Below are positions 35,990-44,578 of a DNA stretch of 64,000 nucleotides, piece by piece. The notes under the pieces were generated by a model that saw only the letters and a list, made by a program, of their open reading frames with translations, had not been told where the DNA came from and ran no database searches. Source of the DNA: Shewanella donghaensis (lineage in GTDB: Bacteria; Pseudomonadota; Gammaproteobacteria; Enterobacterales; Shewanellaceae); contig NZ_CP041783.1 in NCBI RefSeq assembly GCF_007567505.1, positions 1,178,001-1,242,000 of the forward strand, written 5' to 3'. The first letter of the stretch is position 1. The number at the start of each line of letters is the position of its first letter. Position numbers and translations under genes: made by a program.

Positions 35990-37018
35990 TTAATCAGTAC
36001 TGCTCGCCGCTACTATTTGCTTTGCTAATTGTTGTGCATTCTCCCACCGCAGTGGTTCTGCAAGTGCCAGCATGACCTGTTCAATATCCGCTTTTAACGC
36101 AATTGCCGATTTAAATTCAGACAATTTCTCAGGCCAGCTAAATTCAGTTAATAGGGTTTTCACACCTTCGGGATCATTACAAACCAGGATCATATTACAA
36201 CCCGCAGATAACGCAGCTTGCGCCCTGCCAATATAATCACCCGCAAAGCTTGCGCCTTTCATGCCAAGATCATCAGAAAATATCACCCCATCAAATTGTA
36301 ATTGAGTGCGTAAAACATCCTGCAACCAGTAGGTAGAAAAACCAGCAGGATTAGGGTCAATTTGCGAATAAACCACATGTGCAGGCATCACACCATTTAG
36401 CTGTTTATCAGCGATTAACTGTTTAAAAGGCTGCATATCATGATTGAAGATAACTTCTTTACTGCGAGTATCTTCAGCCATGGCCACATGCGTATCTGCT
36501 TTGACGCTACCATGCCCAGGAAAGTGCTTTCCTACCGCTGCCATTCCAGCTTGGTTCATACCGTTAATAAAGCTCTCAGACAACTCACTCACTTGCGAAG
36601 GGTCAGCGCTAAAGCTACGAGTACCAATAACATCACTGATACCGTTAACATCAAGTACCGGGGCAAAGCTCAAATCGATATCGCATGCTAATAGCTCTAT
36701 GGCCATCAAGAAGCCCAGCTCTTGGCTCCAACTTTTAGCTAACGCGATATCGCCTCTTGCTGCTGGTAGAATATCGCCCATAGCCGGTAACACACTAAAG
36801 TCATCACGAAAACGCTGTACTCGTCCACCTTCATGATCAACCGCTATCAATAAATTCTGGCGTATTGCTCTAACAGATTTAACTAATTCAACTAACTGTG
36901 TTTTATTAGAAAAATTACGTGTAAATAAAATTATTCCGCCCACTTGGGGATGGATTAATAATCCTGCTTCTTCCTCACTGACGGTTAAGCCAGCTAAGTC
37001 CATCATTAAATAACTCAC
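35990..37018 (-). CDS. nagZ: Beta-N-acetylhexosaminidase NagZ
   Basis: A 342-residue cytoplasmic family 3 glycosidase that removes GlcNAc from anhydromuropeptides in cell-wall recycling (E. coli 341). The loop with catalytic His/Asp is VGKHFPGHGSVKADTH; the start MDLAGLTVSEEEAGLLIHPQVGGIILFTRNF is typical. I set a GTG start at 37018 with AGGAG six bases ahead; this gives the usual family length, while an ATG at 37099 would add 27 residues without similarity. Alone on the minus strand. Confidence 0.93.
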   Translation of the reverse strand: MSYLMMDLAGLTVSEEEAGLLIHPQVGGIILFTRNFSNKTQLVELVKSVRAIRQNLLIAVDHEGGRVQRFRDDFSVLPAMGDILPAARGDIALAKSWSQELGFLMAIELLACDIDLSFAPVLDVNGISDVIGTRSFSADPSQVSELSESFINGMNQAGMAAVGKHFPGHGSVKADTHVAMAEDTRSKEVIFNHDMQPFKQLIADKQLNGVMPAHVVYSQIDPNPAGFSTYWLQDVLRTQLQFDGVIFSDDLGMKGASFAGDYIGRAQAALSAGCNMILVCNDPEGVKTLLTEFSWPEKLSEFKSAIALKADIEQVMLALAEPLRWENAQQLAKQIVAASSTD

Positions 37019-37487
37019 GCTTACTCCTAAAAAACCTGTTAAATGATTAAACCCCAAGTGAATTGTTGGTAAACCAAACAATTTAACTTGGCGAGTCACT
37101 CTGCAATAAACTGAACTAATCTGAATCGTGATGCATAAGAAAATCTAATGAAGCATCTAATAAAAAGTATGGGATACTGCTATCAAATGCTTCAAATGAA
37201 ATAGATCTGCATAAGCCTAAACTAGGACAGAGATCATATAAAATACAGTAAGTCAGATATTAATGACTTCTGCATAATCAGTGTTAACTGCGAATTAACC
37301 CTCTCAATTTAACTCCATTATGCCGCTATATTTTAAATTTCCTAGTTAAAACCCTCATAAACCGACCCCTTATGAGTACTTGGCCAAAAATACAGCATCA
37401 AAAATCAATTGATGAAAATTATAGAATTAAGCACCAAAAAAATATAAACGACTAAAATAATAAAAACTGATTAAAAGGTTGATAACA
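37019..37487. other. Divergent nagZ-sda intergenic region with two dyads
   Basis: About 470 bp of AT-rich DNA. Two perfect inverted repeats are present: CTCATAA / TTATGAG (37354-37376, nine-base spacer) and CATCAA / TTGATG (37396-37414). The second lies 73 bp upstream of the serine dehydratase start and may be an operator. No gene is seen. Confidence 0.4.
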
Positions 37488-38864
37488 ATGATTAGCGTAT
37501 TTGATATGTTCAAAATCGGTATTGGGCCATCAAGCTCCCATACCGTAGGCCCGATGAAAGCGGGTAAATTATTTATGCAGCACTTGAGCGATCACGGCTT
37601 GTTGCAACAAACTGATGAATTACAGTCTCAACTATTTGGCTCCCTAGGCCAAACAGGTAAAGGACACGGTACCGGTAAAGCGGTCATTCTTGGTTTAATG
37701 GGCGAAGCACCTGACACGGTCGATACCGATGCTATTGATGCCATTCTTGAACAAGTCTCCACTTCGCAAACACTCAAAATTGCAGATGGACGCTTAGTTA
37801 AGTTCACCCGTGACAATGGTGTGACTTATCATCGCCGTAAAAGCTTACCTGCTCATGCAAATGCCATGACCTTATATGCTTTTGCCAAAGGCGAATGCAT
37901 CTATGAGCGCACTTATTATTCCGTTGGTGGCGGCTTTATTCTAGATGAAGATGAAATCACTCAACGTGACGCCTCACCTGCAGCGCCAATTAAGTCTGCC
38001 CCTTATGATTTTGACTCAGCGGCTCAATTACTCGAACTTTGCGGTGAAAATGGCTTAAGTATTTCATCACTGATGATGTCAAACGAGCTAAGTATTGCCA
38101 CTGAGGCAGATGTTAAACAAGGTTTGTGGGATATCTGGCAAACCATGAAAGACTGCATTGAACGTGGCTACCAAAAAGAAGGCATGTTACCTGGTGGTTT
38201 AAAGCTTCGTCGTCGTGCGCCTGCACTATATCGCCGTTTACAAGCTGAAGGGCGCAATAACAATGACCCATTAACCGCTATGGACTGGGTCGATTTATTC
38301 GCATTATCTGTTAATGAGCAAAATGCCGCTGGCGATCGCGTTGTTACCGCACCGACCAATGGCGCTGCAGGGATTATTCCTGCGGTTTTATGCTACTACC
38401 ACACCTTCGTGCAAGAAGTGGATATTGAAGTGTGTTGCCGCTTTTTATTAACTGCAGCCGCAATTGGTATTTTATACAAAAAGAATGCTTCGATTTCTGG
38501 CGCTGAAGTGGGTTGCCAAGGTGAAGTCGGCGTTGCCTGTTCAATGGCGGCTGGTGCACTCACTGAAATTATGGGCGGTACGGTTGAGCACGTAGAGAAT
38601 GCTGCCGAAATCGGTATGGAACATAACTTAGGTTTAACCTGCGATCCTGTTGGCGGCTTAGTACAAGTGCCTTGTATTGAACGTAATGCCATGGGCGCAA
38701 TTAAAGCCATTAATGCTTCACGTATGGCACTTCGCGGAGATGGAAATCATAAAGTCAGCCTAGATAAAGTCATTAAAACCATGATGGATACAGGCAAAGA
38801 TATGCGCAGTAAATATAAAGAAACTGCCAAAGGTGGTTTAGCGGTAAATATCGTTGAGTGTTAA
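37488..38864 (+). CDS. L-serine ammonia-lyase, iron-sulfur dependent
   Basis: A 458-residue single-chain serine dehydratase (SdaA/SdaB family, E. coli 454) that converts L-serine to pyruvate and ammonia. The N-terminal beta domain (SVFDMFKIGIGPSSSHTVGPMKAG) and alpha domain with the TAPTNGAAGIIPAVL loop are clear; cluster cysteines lie in EVGCQGEVGVACSMAAG and the GLTCDPVGGLVQVPCIERNA segments. The ATG at 37488 matches the family start; an in-frame TTG nine bases upstream is less likely. Ends before a terminator, so monocistronic. Confidence 0.95.
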   Translation: MISVFDMFKIGIGPSSSHTVGPMKAGKLFMQHLSDHGLLQQTDELQSQLFGSLGQTGKGHGTGKAVILGLMGEAPDTVDTDAIDAILEQVSTSQTLKIADGRLVKFTRDNGVTYHRRKSLPAHANAMTLYAFAKGECIYERTYYSVGGGFILDEDEITQRDASPAAPIKSAPYDFDSAAQLLELCGENGLSISSLMMSNELSIATEADVKQGLWDIWQTMKDCIERGYQKEGMLPGGLKLRRRAPALYRRLQAEGRNNNDPLTAMDWVDLFALSVNEQNAAGDRVVTAPTNGAAGIIPAVLCYYHTFVQEVDIEVCCRFLLTAAAIGILYKKNASISGAEVGCQGEVGVACSMAAGALTEIMGGTVEHVENAAEIGMEHNLGLTCDPVGGLVQVPCIERNAMGAIKAINASRMALRGDGNHKVSLDKVIKTMMDTGKDMRSKYKETAKGGLAVNIVEC

Positions 38865-38920
38865 TGAGAATGATTTTTTATTAAACTAACTATGCCACTA
38901 CAAACATAGTAAATACCCAT

Positions 38921-38947
38921 AAAAGAGGCTTAACAGCCTCTTTTTTT
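38921..38947 (+). terminator. Terminator after serine dehydratase gene
   Basis: GAGGCT / AGCCTC stem with TAAC loop, four A before and seven T after. Confidence 0.9.
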
Positions 38948-39144
38948 GTTCAAAACTTGTACTAACCGCCCTTTCAGTCAGGTATACATATTTAAAACCA
39001 AGCATCATTGATTCATCCTTAAGTCATTTTCAATTCAATTTTCTGTAGTTTTTATCTCGTATTTGCCTACCAACTAATATGGTGATATTTTACGCCACAT
39101 AGTGTGCTTCATTAAATGTTTGAAAAGGAATTTCAGCAATATTT

Positions 39145-39330
39145 ATGGATAAATTATCGAATAAAAGACGTTACTTAGTGATTACCGCTATTACGCTTCT
39201 TGGATTGGTTTACAACATCATCGAACAGGATTTTATCGGCTCTACAATATTTTTAGTGCTGGTTATTGCCATCACTGTCACTGCTTTTATCAAAAGCTTC
39301 GCTCATGCTGAAAGTCCAAAGAATCAATAA
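39145..39330 (+). CDS. Small two-helix membrane protein, unknown
   Basis: A 61-residue protein with a basic start (MDKLSNKRRYLV) and two hydrophobic segments (ITAITLLGLVYNI and IGSTIFLVLVIAITVTAFI) ending in a polar tail. No family recognised. The ribosome site is weak (AAGGAA lies 16 bases upstream). It could be genuine because it stands in a run of same-strand small envelope genes, but short hydrophobic frames can arise by chance. Confidence 0.5.
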   Translation: MDKLSNKRRYLVITAITLLGLVYNIIEQDFIGSTIFLVLVIAITVTAFIKSFAHAESPKNQ

Positions 39331-39492
39331 CTCGCAACGATCTGGCTGGTAAACTGTATGCTGATGGCGTTCACTTATTGGGTTTATTGTCGCTTGTAAG
39401 CAAGCAGATCAACATACTCGGCATCAAGAATATCCTCTGCGCTTTAAGAAATAGCAATAAGAAAGCAGCTTCGCTGGAAGGAATTTATTAAA

Positions 39493-39972
39493 ATGGATTT
39501 TAAACACGTTTTCAAAGCAGATTCAGTCGTTAAAACACTCGTCCTGAGTGTGTTAACTTTTGGGATATATTTTATCTATAAGCTTTATCAGTTTTCAACT
39601 CAAATAAATCACAATACCCAACTGAAAATATCGACCACGTTCATGGGGATTGCAATAGTTCTGTTTGCCATGGCATTAAGCAGCCTGATTTACGCCATTG
39701 TCAATTTTCACGACCCTCTCATATTAAAAGGCTCCATTGGTATTCATCTGATCTCTACTGTTTTTGATATGGTGTGGATATTTATGGTTAGGAATCACAT
39801 TAACTGCATTTCAGGCGCTAACAAAGGCGACCCCCTTTGGTTAAATCCATTTATTACTTCATTTTTTCATGTTATTTATATGCAGCATAAAATAAACCAA
39901 GGTTTATCATATTCACTACAAGCGCCGAATCAAACGGATGATAGGCAAACTAACAAGGAAGTCGTAACTTGA
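39493..39972 (+). CDS. DUF4234-like membrane protein
   Basis: A 159-residue protein with about four membrane segments. The opening (VVKTLVLSVLTFGIYFIYKLYQFSTQIN) resembles DUF4234, where a GIY-like element ends the first helix. The C-terminus is cytoplasmic and polar. Its last codons overlap the start of the following lipoprotein gene, so the two are co-translated. Function unknown. Confidence 0.72.
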   Translation: MDFKHVFKADSVVKTLVLSVLTFGIYFIYKLYQFSTQINHNTQLKISTTFMGIAIVLFAMALSSLIYAIVNFHDPLILKGSIGIHLISTVFDMVWIFMVRNHINCISGANKGDPLWLNPFITSFFHVIYMQHKINQGLSYSLQAPNQTDDRQTNKEVVT

Positions 39973-40421
39973 AATATTTAACAGTCGTATTCATATTATT
40001 TATGAGCGCATGCTCCTCCACTCAGAGTGAAATACCCCACTTCGATAAAACCCAAGTGATGGACATTATTACACTAAGTGAAGAAAGAGCATCCGCAGGG
40101 CTTGGTGTAAAAGGTGTTTTTCATTTACCGATAAAAGCTTCAGGCGTTAAACGGGAGTTCACTTACTTAAATACTGAAGATGACTACCGTGATAGAAGAA
40201 ATATCACCATTGCGATTTATCCTCAAGTCACAAGTGCTTTCATTAAACAATACGGTACCACTCCAGAAACTTACTTCATTAATAAAACCATAGAAGTGAC
40301 CGGTGAAGCTAAACGAGTCAAAATATACTTCAATTCAAACGGCAAATATTCAGGGAAGTATTACTTCCAAACCCATATCGATGTTTCATCTCTACAACAA
40401 ATTAAAATAGTTAACGAATAA
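39969..40421 (+). CDS. Small lipoprotein with OB-fold-like body, TTG start
   Basis: A 150-residue lipoprotein: signal peptide MKYLTVVFILFMSACSS with lipobox MSAC. TTG start overlaps the stop of the DUF4234-like gene by 4 bp, with AGGA about nine bases ahead. The mature part (REFTYLNTEDDYRDRRNITIAI, INKTIEVTGEAKRVKI, HIDVSSLQQIKIV) is strand-rich and resembles bacterial OB-fold stress lipoproteins, where a fixed nucleic-acid-free OB domain ends in a VTGEAKR-type strand. Likely envelope-located; function unknown. Confidence 0.7.
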   Translation: MKYLTVVFILFMSACSSTQSEIPHFDKTQVMDIITLSEERASAGLGVKGVFHLPIKASGVKREFTYLNTEDDYRDRRNITIAIYPQVTSAFIKQYGTTPETYFINKTIEVTGEAKRVKIYFNSNGKYSGKYYFQTHIDVSSLQQIKIVNE

Positions 40422-40543
40422 GCCCAAAGGTATTCTTAAGTAAGTCTTGGAGTGGGATAGCAAAATGATAAACATCTCACTTCAATTTTTGATATTTAAA
40501 ATATTGAAGCTTTAAATATTATCTCATTAGGAGTCTCTCATCT

Positions 40544-41065
40544 ATGTCTACTTCATTTATCCCTAATACCTTCAATATCCCACTGACGTTAAACACCGAA
40601 CATTTTAGCTTATGCGAACTTGCACCCAATGTAACTCAACAAGATTTTGATGCTGTTATGTCAAGCCTAAAACGCTTGAAATGTTTTTTTGGCCCAAGTT
40701 CCATTTGGCCTGAAGACACCATGACACTTGAAGAAAATACCGCCAGCTTAGCCATCCACCAGCAAGAATTTAACGCAAGAGAAGCATTTGCATATTCAGT
40801 ATTTAATAAGTCAAATACTCGATGTCTTGGTTCTGTGTATATCGATCCAAGCCGATCGCAAAATTACGACTGCGAAGTCTATTTTTGGATTAGGGAGGAT
40901 AGTGTTGATTTGGAAGATGAACTCTATAACACGGTTAAAAAATGGCTCAAAAATATCTGGCCGTTCACCAAATTCGTATTTCCAGGAAGAAGTGTTGATT
41001 GGAAAACATGGTCTAGAGAAATAAACAACAATCAACAAGTGCAAGAATTCTATGAGCCAATTTAA
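40544..41065 (+). CDS. GNAT-like acetyltransferase, possibly degenerate
   Basis: A 173-residue protein with the layout of a GNAT enzyme: SLCELAPNVTQQDFDAVMSSL at the start, AFAYSVFNKSNTRCLGSVYIDP as the central strands and YFWIREDSVDLEDELYNTVKKWL after it. The usual R/Q-x-x-G-x-G/A acetyl-CoA loop is not present. The substrate is unknown. The last part of the gene (from about 41013) is duplicated 2.2 kb downstream beyond the FG-GAP gene. Confidence 0.75.
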   Translation: MSTSFIPNTFNIPLTLNTEHFSLCELAPNVTQQDFDAVMSSLKRLKCFFGPSSIWPEDTMTLEENTASLAIHQQEFNAREAFAYSVFNKSNTRCLGSVYIDPSRSQNYDCEVYFWIREDSVDLEDELYNTVKKWLKNIWPFTKFVFPGRSVDWKTWSREINNNQQVQEFYEPI

Positions 41066-41156
41066 TAACAATTCAACAATTCAACAATTCACAACACGAT
41101 ACTTATCAGTTCAGCAATGCAAGAACAGTTCATGCTTCGAGCATTGCAATATCACA

Positions 41157-41189
41157 TAAGGGTTTGCCCCAATGTCAGCCAAACCCTTA
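41157..41189. terminator. Hairpin between convergent genes
   Basis: TAAGGGTTTG / CAAACCCTTA perfect 10-bp stem with a 13-base loop, lying between the genes ending at 41065 and 41237. No T-run follows on either strand, so it may be a terminator of weak type or a processing hairpin. A second inverted repeat, GCAATGC / GCATTGC, lies at 41114-41147. Confidence 0.4.
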
Positions 41190-41236
41190 ATGAGACGATG
41201 CTTTGATTAAGCCCTTTCACTAAGTCGTTATACTGT

Positions 41237-42835
41237 TCATAGGCATTGTCGGCTATAAGCTTGACTGCCTTCGTCGCTAATACTCAATACTGCGCTAGCA
41301 TCTTTAATTATGCAGCGGCCATCCTGTGCTTTGGCCGTTATATTGGCACCATTATATTCAAAGGCTTTAACGCTACATTGCTCAAAATTTAATACATCGG
41401 TTACGGTTTGACTACCATGGTCCCAGTTAGAAAACAGTGTATTACCTTCACTCCAAAATGTATTTTCAGCTTCAATGCTAAAATCACATGCTTGAAAGCT
41501 TAAGGCATATATTGCCCCTGACACACCTGCGCCGCCGCCCATGTTGACAGTAATAGTGCCCTGATCTCTATTAGTATCTACCAATGACATTGAGCGGCTA
41601 AAACGTTCTTCTGAGTCTAAAGATAAATCAAAGCCGCCCTCGGTTTCATTAATGCGGCTATAAGATTTAACGCTTTTATCAGAGTTTAAATACAACACAT
41701 ACCCTACCCCTGCGCCATATTGATTTGCGCCAGTGATCAAATCGGCTACACCATCACCATTTAAATCACCCGCGGCCACTAAGGCATGGCCAAAATGTCC
41801 ACCAGCAGTGCCATTGGGATTTGAATCTAAGGGAATGGTTTCATCAAAACCTGCTAGACCTGGGGCAATTTTTAGCTTATCAACAACCTCATAAGTGTCA
41901 CTATCAAGCGACAAAATCCAAATAGCTCCCATACCATTGTCTGACTCAAATGCACCGACTGCGAGCTCTTGAGTACCATTTTTATCAAGATCCCCAAGTA
42001 ACGCAGACTCTCGACCGCCAAAACTATCATTGGCAGTTAACCCATCACCAAAGCCCCCCATATTACTGCCTATGGTGACGATATCATTATCAATGAGCTC
42101 AGAATTTGCATCGAAAAATAACAGTTGAATGCTGCCACCATCAACAGTACTGGGTTGGGCGGCCACTAAATCGATTTTACCGTCCTGATTGAGATCCCCT
42201 ACAGCGCTCAACCCTTGGGCCACAACGCCGCCATTTTTAACCATGGATTTAACTGTGCCATCGCTATTGAGGTGTAGAATATAAATAGCAGGTATACTGG
42301 CAGCAGGCGCTGATACAGCGATATCAGGAATAGTATCGCCGTCGTAATCACCTATGCCAGCAACGCCATAACCAAAGAAATCGCCACCATCTAAGGTGCC
42401 TAAAAAATTGCCTTGTAGCATGGAGATTTTTTGATTTGCCGCTACGGTGCCGTCCTGGTTCATAAATAGAATATACACAGCGCCCGCATCTATCGCGCCA
42501 TCGTCATCAGAGCGGGCACCCACCACTAAATCACTAATACCATCACCATTAATATCACCGGCATTATCGTGATCACGGCCAAAACGATCACCACTGTCTA
42601 TATCGGCGATAAAACCAGCTTCACTATCAGCAATTCGAATAACTTCACTTGGGCCAAATGCTACAAATTCGCCTAAAACAGGATCTGGGAGTGTTGCAGG
42701 TGGGGTGCTGGTTGGAGGATTGACGATTTCATCAGTTGGTAAGCTAGTACTATCATCTGAACCACACGCTTGCAGTGCCAAGGTTATCGTAACGAGGAGT
42801 GCCAATACATTTAAATGGCGCTTATGATATTTCAT
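41237..42835 (-). CDS. FG-GAP repeat lipoprotein
   Basis: A 532-residue surface or periplasmic lipoprotein. The signal peptide ends at lipobox LQAC (C24), then comes a Pro/Thr linker (PPTSTPPATLPDP). At least five FG-GAP/integrin-alpha-like blades follow, each with a calcium-binding motif: GDINGDGISD (93-102), GDYDGDTIPD, GDLNQDGKID, GDLDKNGTQE and GDLNGDGVAD. The last 80 residues are different, with four cysteines (ACDF, QCSV, RCII, QCL). Such proteins form beta-propellers that bind sugars or proteins; the role here is unknown. AGGGAA precedes the ATG. It stands alone and is bracketed by a duplicated end of the neighbouring acetyltransferase gene. Confidence 0.88.
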   Translation of the reverse strand: MKYHKRHLNVLALLVTITLALQACGSDDSTSLPTDEIVNPPTSTPPATLPDPVLGEFVAFGPSEVIRIADSEAGFIADIDSGDRFGRDHDNAGDINGDGISDLVVGARSDDDGAIDAGAVYILFMNQDGTVAANQKISMLQGNFLGTLDGGDFFGYGVAGIGDYDGDTIPDIAVSAPAASIPAIYILHLNSDGTVKSMVKNGGVVAQGLSAVGDLNQDGKIDLVAAQPSTVDGGSIQLLFFDANSELIDNDIVTIGSNMGGFGDGLTANDSFGGRESALLGDLDKNGTQELAVGAFESDNGMGAIWILSLDSDTYEVVDKLKIAPGLAGFDETIPLDSNPNGTAGGHFGHALVAAGDLNGDGVADLITGANQYGAGVGYVLYLNSDKSVKSYSRINETEGGFDLSLDSEERFSRSMSLVDTNRDQGTITVNMGGGAGVSGAIYALSFQACDFSIEAENTFWSEGNTLFSNWDHGSQTVTDVLNFEQCSVKAFEYNGANITAKAQDGRCIIKDASAVLSISDEGSQAYSRQCL

Positions 42836-42871
42836 TAGTGTTCCCTACTGCTGTCATTATTATTCGCTGGA

Positions 42872-42885
42872 TGTGATTTATCACA
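42872..42885. promoter_or_regulatory. TGTGAT-TT-ATCACA dyad upstream of the FG-GAP gene
   Basis: Perfect six-base arms around TT, 37 bp upstream of the start codon. It looks like a Crp/Fnr-family half-site pair, but the spacing is two bases shorter than the E. coli CRP consensus, so identity is uncertain. Confidence 0.35.
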
Positions 42886-43233
42886 CATTTTTATGTTAAT
42901 TTTCCAACGTGTCATTGATTTTTATAGCATAAATGAATTAACAGTATGATAACGTCAAGATAAGTTAAAGAAATGTAAAGAGCTAGTTACTCCTGCGCTA
43001 TAACTTAACTGCAAGACGGTTATAGCAAAGATTAAATAGTTAAGCCTTAGGGTTTCCCTTGTATCTAACTTTTAGGGTCTATCTAAAGTTTTACGTTATA
43101 AATATGATGGCGCTATTTATTTAATGGCGAGAATAGCCTTTTGAACTTATCACTGGCTAAGTAAAGCCTGAGCTCCAAATAAGCAATACAGGCGGCGTTA
43201 CTTATCCCAAATTATAAACACTAAGCACATAGG
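42886..43233. other. Gap without a supported gene
   Basis: Left part of the 712-bp intergenic stretch between the FG-GAP and NagD-type genes. No coding region, tRNA or repeat was recognised on either strand. Confidence 0.4.
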
Positions 43234-43297
43234 CTAGAGAAATAAACAACAATCAATAAGTGCATAAATTCAATGAGCAAAGCTAATAACAGCTCGA
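43234..43297 (+). pseudogene. Duplicated 3' end of the acetyltransferase gene
   Basis: This stretch matches 41013-41076, the last codons and stop region of the acetyltransferase gene. The first 23 bases are identical (beginning CTAGAGAAATAAACAACAAT); similarity continues with scattered changes through the stop region. The frame is broken and there is no upstream coding part. It is a remnant of a second copy. Confidence 0.75.
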
Positions 43298-43547
43298 GTA
43301 TGTATTCTAAAAAATGTCGGGGTCATTGTCGACGTCGGTTTATGCCATAAACCAGTAAGTAACTTTTTATCGTTGTACCTAAATAAATCATGCCACTTTA
43401 AAAAGACGAATATTCTTTAAATAGACCCTTTTATACTCACAACTTAGTCCTTCTCAAGATGATTTTTATGACAAAGTATGCTTGTATGAATTAACAGCAA
43501 ATTGATTGTTTTTAGTGATATAAATTATTTAGCGATGAGGTTAGTGA
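43298..43547. promoter_or_regulatory. Upstream region of the nagD-like gene
   Basis: It contains a perfect dyad GGTTTAT / ATAAACC around GCC at 43337-43353, about 195 bp ahead of the start. Otherwise AT-rich with no gene. Confidence 0.35.
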
Positions 43548-44294
43548 ATGAAAAATATTATCTGTGATATTGATGGCGTTTTACTGCACGATAACAAGCT
43601 AATACCAGGAAGTGATAAATTCATTCATAGAATTCTTGAGCAGGGAAATCCACTGGTAATTCTTACCAATTACCCAGTTCAAACAGGAAAAGATTTACAA
43701 AATAGGTTGGGTGCGGCAGGAATTAAGGTACCTGAAACCTGTTTTTACACTTCTGCCATGGCGACAGCTGATTTCTTAAAGCATCAAACCGGCAGTAAAG
43801 CTTATGTTATTGGTGAAGGCGCCCTAACCCATGAACTTTATAATGCAGGCTTTACCATTACTGATATAAATCCTGATTTTGTGATTGTGGGAGAAACACG
43901 CTCATTTAACTGGGATATGATCCATAAAGCATCGAAGTTTATTGCGGAGGGAGCGCGTTTTATTGCCACCAACCCCGATACCCACGGTCCAGCTTACAGT
44001 CCTGCATGTGGCGCTTTATGTGCTCCAATAGAGCGTATTACTGGTAAAAAACCATTTTATGTGGGTAAGCCAAGTTCATGGATTATTCGTTCAGCACTTA
44101 ATCACATAAAAGGTCACTCAGAGAATACCATAATCATCGGCGACAACATGCGCACTGACATTCTTGCAGGGTTTCAAGCTGGCTTAGAAACTATCCTAGT
44201 GACCAGTGGCGTAAGCCAATTTGCAGATATTGATAAAGAACCTTTTAGACCTAATCATGTGTTTAAATGTGCTGGTGACATTGATGTGGTTTAA
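43548..44294 (+). CDS. HAD-IIA hydrolase, NagD-like
   Basis: A 248-residue phosphatase of the NagD branch of the HAD superfamily. Motif I is CDIDGVLLHD (nucleophile D7, acid D9), motif II LTNYP, the cap segment ATNPDTHGPAYSPACGALCAPIE is typical, motif III has K in FYVGKPSSW, and motif IV is IIGDNMRTDILAG. E. coli NagD (250 residues) dephosphorylates UMP and other nucleotides. The real substrate here is not known. The gene stands alone. Confidence 0.9.
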   Translation: MKNIICDIDGVLLHDNKLIPGSDKFIHRILEQGNPLVILTNYPVQTGKDLQNRLGAAGIKVPETCFYTSAMATADFLKHQTGSKAYVIGEGALTHELYNAGFTITDINPDFVIVGETRSFNWDMIHKASKFIAEGARFIATNPDTHGPAYSPACGALCAPIERITGKKPFYVGKPSSWIIRSALNHIKGHSENTIIIGDNMRTDILAGFQAGLETILVTSGVSQFADIDKEPFRPNHVFKCAGDIDVV

Positions 44295-44387
44295 TCTTAT
44301 GACCCTTTCAAAGCTCACTAAATTCAGCTACTGCAACACTATTCGTCGGTCATTATTTCCCATGGTTAACATTAGGTAACATAATTT

Positions 44388-44420
44388 CAAGCCTATGCTC
44401 TTGTTTGATGCATAGGCTTG
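44388..44420 (+). terminator. Hairpin downstream of the nagD-like gene
   Basis: Perfect 11-bp arms CAAGCCTATGC / GCATAGGCTTG with an 11-base loop. No T-run follows, so termination is only suggested by position. Confidence 0.4.
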
Positions 44421-44578
44421 ATTCATTATGCGCCTACACACATATTTATAGCTAATTGAATGAGTTACTTTTATAAGAGATTTCTGATATTAAAAAGTCT
44501 TTGTATTTTAATAACTGATCAAAAAACAACACTGCTGTAATCATAAAAATAAAAACGATAACAATAGGAATATTACCT

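Noticed and set aside
39145..43547. Integron cassette array of small genes
   Set aside because: No attC sites with paired RYYYAAC/GTTRRRY cores and no integrase gene were found.
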